This document shows, piece after piece, positions 5,675-6,355 of a stretch of DNA of 6,355 nt. Source of the stretch: Eubacteriaceae bacterium UBA4266 (GTDB lineage Bacteria; Bacillota; Clostridia; Eubacteriales; Eubacteriaceae). The notes under the pieces are model-generated. The model made no database searches. It had not been told where the DNA came from and saw only the letters and a program-made list of their open reading frames with translations. Positions within the stretch are counted from its first letter, which is position 1; each line of letters starts with the position of its first letter. A program made the position numbers and the translations under genes. The stretch spans positions 1 to 6,355 of the forward strand of contig DGWE01000057.1 in the NCBI GenBank assembly GCA_002396065.1. Direction: 5' to 3'.

Positions 5675-6316
5675 ATGAACCATAAAATCGCCCGGTGGTT
5701 CTTCTATTTCCTCGGGCTTTTAATCTTATCTCTCGGCATCGTGCTCAACACCAAGTCTCAGTTTGGTGTGACGCCGATCATATCCCTAGCCTATTGCTAT
5801 TCGACGATTAAACACCTGAATTTCGGCAATACGTCCTTTGTGCTCTACTGCATCCTCGCCGTAATCGAATACGTCGTCAAGGGCCGAAATTTCAAGCTTT
5901 ACGACCTGCTGCAGATTCCACTGTCGATCATCCTGACCCGGTTCTTCAACCTGTTCGGCGCGGTGCTGCCGGATGTGACCTCGATTCCGGCGCGGATCGT
6001 CTGCTTGATTCTCGGCATCGCCCTGACCGGCGTCGGCGCGGCAATGAACGTCAACACCCGGCTGGTCCCCAACCCCGGAGACGGCATCGTCCAGGCCTTT
6101 GCCGACCGGCTGCACCAGCGCCTCGGCAACGTCAAAAACGTGTTTGATCTCGTCTGCGTCGCCCTGACCTGCCTCATGTCCTACCTGATGACCGGCGGCA
6201 TCGTCGGCATCGGCGTCGGCACCGTCGCCGCGATGATCGGCGTCGGCCGGTTCATGTGGCTGTACAATCAGTTTTTCAAGGCCCCTCAGCTCGCCGCTAC
6301 GGGCCTCTCAGAATAA
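5675..6316 (+). CDS. YczE/YyaS/YitT-like (DUF6198) integral membrane protein
   Basis: A 213-residue protein with five or six membrane helices (about 8–27, 53–68, 79–98, 104–124, 155–172, 174–198). Features typical of the YczE-like group are the N-terminal GLGxx-like GIVLNTKSQFGVTP (21–34), the central LVPNPGDGIVQAF (130–142) and the glycine-rich GGIVGIGVGTVAAMIGVGR (174–192). The family is widespread in Bacillota and its molecular function is not established; transport or a regulatory membrane role has been suggested only by its topology. The ribosome binding site is poor (AAAGAGA, about 8 bases upstream). No terminator is visible in the 39 bases that follow its stop before the window ends. 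Confidence 0.82.
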   Translation: MNHKIARWFFYFLGLLILSLGIVLNTKSQFGVTPIISLAYCYSTIKHLNFGNTSFVLYCILAVIEYVVKGRNFKLYDLLQIPLSIILTRFFNLFGAVLPDVTSIPARIVCLILGIALTGVGAAMNVNTRLVPNPGDGIVQAFADRLHQRLGNVKNVFDLVCVALTCLMSYLMTGGIVGIGVGTVAAMIGVGRFMWLYNQFFKAPQLAATGLSE

Positions 6317-6355
6317 GATAATAATAGAATAAAACAGCCTGCTAAGTAAAAGTCA

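Noticed and set aside
6317..6355. Tail after the last gene as a possible terminator
   Set aside because: The visible bases are AT-rich but show no stem with a U-run before the window ends.

Overview
The window looks like chromosomal DNA of a low-to-mid GC member of the Bacillota, most likely class Clostridia (possibly Eubacteriaceae-like). This is inferred from the ispE–GntR(FCD) gene pair, strong AAGGAG-type ribosome binding sites, TTGACA/TATAAT promoters, and a single-domain PTS subunit DhaM. The genes at 542–4637 and 5017–6316 are GC-rich. The first ~507 bases are visibly AT-richer and are the end of an insertion sequence. I cannot name the species from sequence alone.

Layout. (1) 1–507: left end of an IS3-family (IS150-like) insertion sequence, reading leftwards, with the start of its OrfA; the rest lies outside the window. 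(2) 542–2123, minus strand: an ispE–gntR operon (isoprenoid precursor kinase followed by an FCD-type GntR regulator), with a good promoter at 2160–2187 and a TGTATACA palindrome over its start point that resembles an FCD-GntR operator. (3) 2292–4130, plus strand, divergent: ung (uracil-DNA glycosylase), a PAP2 phosphatase overlapping it by 4 bases, and a small unknown four-helix membrane protein. (4) 4147–4702: a self-contained transcription unit for dhaM, the PTS phosphoryl-transfer subunit of dihydroxyacetone kinase, with its own promoter, an upstream 14-base perfect palindrome and a strong terminator. No dhaK or dhaL is present here. (5) 4725–4946, minus strand: tRNA-Ser(GGA) with consensus promoter and its own terminator, converging on dhaM. 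(6) 5017–6316, plus strand: two membrane proteins, a VTT/TVP38-type protein and a YczE/DUF6198-type protein, each with a plausible extended -10 promoter.

Most of the window is housekeeping. The least ordinary points are regulatory. The IS end folds, on its own transcript strand, into a fully paired 15-bp hairpin that buries the transposase ribosome binding site and is followed by five U, exactly where read-through from the ispE–gntR operon would enter. The ispE promoter carries a possible autoregulatory GntR site. The dhaM promoter is preceded by a palindrome close to, but not matching, a catabolite (cre) site. I see no clear evidence for a wholly new multi-gene system.
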